From: Silvanigrellaceae bacterium
GTDB taxonomy: Bacteria > Bdellovibrionota > Oligoflexia > Silvanigrellales > Silvanigrellaceae
NCBI GenBank assembly: GCA_947475135.1
Contig: CANJMU010000040.1
Span: forward strand, 1 to 6,332
Reading direction: 5' to 3'
DNA length: 6,332 nucleotides
Under the pieces are notes generated by a model. It was not told where the DNA came from. It searched no databases and was given only the letters and a program-made list of their open reading frames with translations. Numbering within the stretch: position 1 is the stretch's first letter; each line of letters opens with the position of its first letter. This document shows positions 6,238-6,332 of the stretch, piece after piece. A program made the translations under genes and the position numbers.

Positions 6238-6332
6238 TTACCTTAAAAAATCTTCTAAGTAAACAACAACATCATTCAAATTTGTAAATATCGGATGATT
6301 TAATTCGTCACTATTCGCATAAATTAAGTTTC
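6238..6332 (-). CDS. C-terminal end of an unidentified convergent protein (5' truncated)
   Basis: On the minus strand a frame is open from the right edge (first full codon 6330-6328) to TAA at 6240-6238 and codes 30 residues. It ends DVVVYLEDFLR, a hydrophobic strand followed by an acidic amphipathic helix, a believable protein terminus. No plus-strand frame stays open across the same stretch: the frame starting at 6231 stops at 6287 and the other two sooner. The gene would converge on prkA with only 7 nt between stop codons and no visible terminator. In DNA this AT-rich a 30-codon open frame can arise by chance, so this is moderate evidence. I do not recognise the family. Confidence 0.5.
   Translation of the reverse strand, partial: NLIYANSDELNHPIFTNLNDVVVYLEDFLR

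Noticed and set aside
6231..6287. An 18-codon frame starting at ATG immediately after the prkA stop, as a small gene or read-through extension
   Set aside because: It has no SD, no family resemblance (ends QQHHSNL) and the opposite strand offers a better reading of the same bases.

Overview
The window is AT-rich (about one-third G+C by eye) bacterial chromosome. It carries five complete plus-strand genes, the 3' end of a sixth at the left edge, and probably the 3' end of a minus-strand gene at the right edge. I see no rRNA, tRNA, insertion sequence, prophage gene or CRISPR array. The taxon is an inference. A membrane-protein tail resembling the end of DUF2232/YybS just before rplI, a long (686 aa) PrkA and the low G+C would fit a low-GC member of the former Deltaproteobacteria or Bdellovibrionota (for example a Silvanigrella-like organism), but nothing here proves it.

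Left part (1-1711): the tail of a membrane protein, then rplI (ribosomal protein bL9), then tgt (tRNA-guanine transglycosylase of queuosine synthesis) only 5 nt behind rplI. All three look like one translation-related operon. The tgt product keeps its catalytic aspartates and an exact CXCX2CX25H zinc site, but departs from the usual sequence at three places around the tRNA/base pocket.

Middle (1712-3357): a 94-nt gap, then an APC-superfamily amino-acid permease. It probably starts at TTG 1807 behind a strong Shine-Dalgarno, not at the upstream ATG, which overlaps the SD.

Right part (3358-6332): a 199-nt intergenic region, then a gene that fuses a lysine-rich, histone-H1-like tail to a VOC (glyoxalase/bleomycin-resistance fold) domain, then prkA (AAA+ PrkA/YeaG family). 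The leader of the VOC gene can fold in two mutually exclusive ways. One stem pairs the SD, and the other takes away the strand that would pair it, as in a riboswitch or attenuator expression platform. A shorter hairpin also covers part of the prkA SD. The yeaH/yhbH and spoVR genes that often accompany prkA do not follow it. Instead, an open frame on the opposite strand ends 7 nt from the prkA stop.

The strongest candidates for something undescribed are the two-state leader of the VOC gene and the H1-tail-VOC fusion it would control, next to a stress-type PrkA. These are sequence-based hypotheses; no folding program or database search was run.
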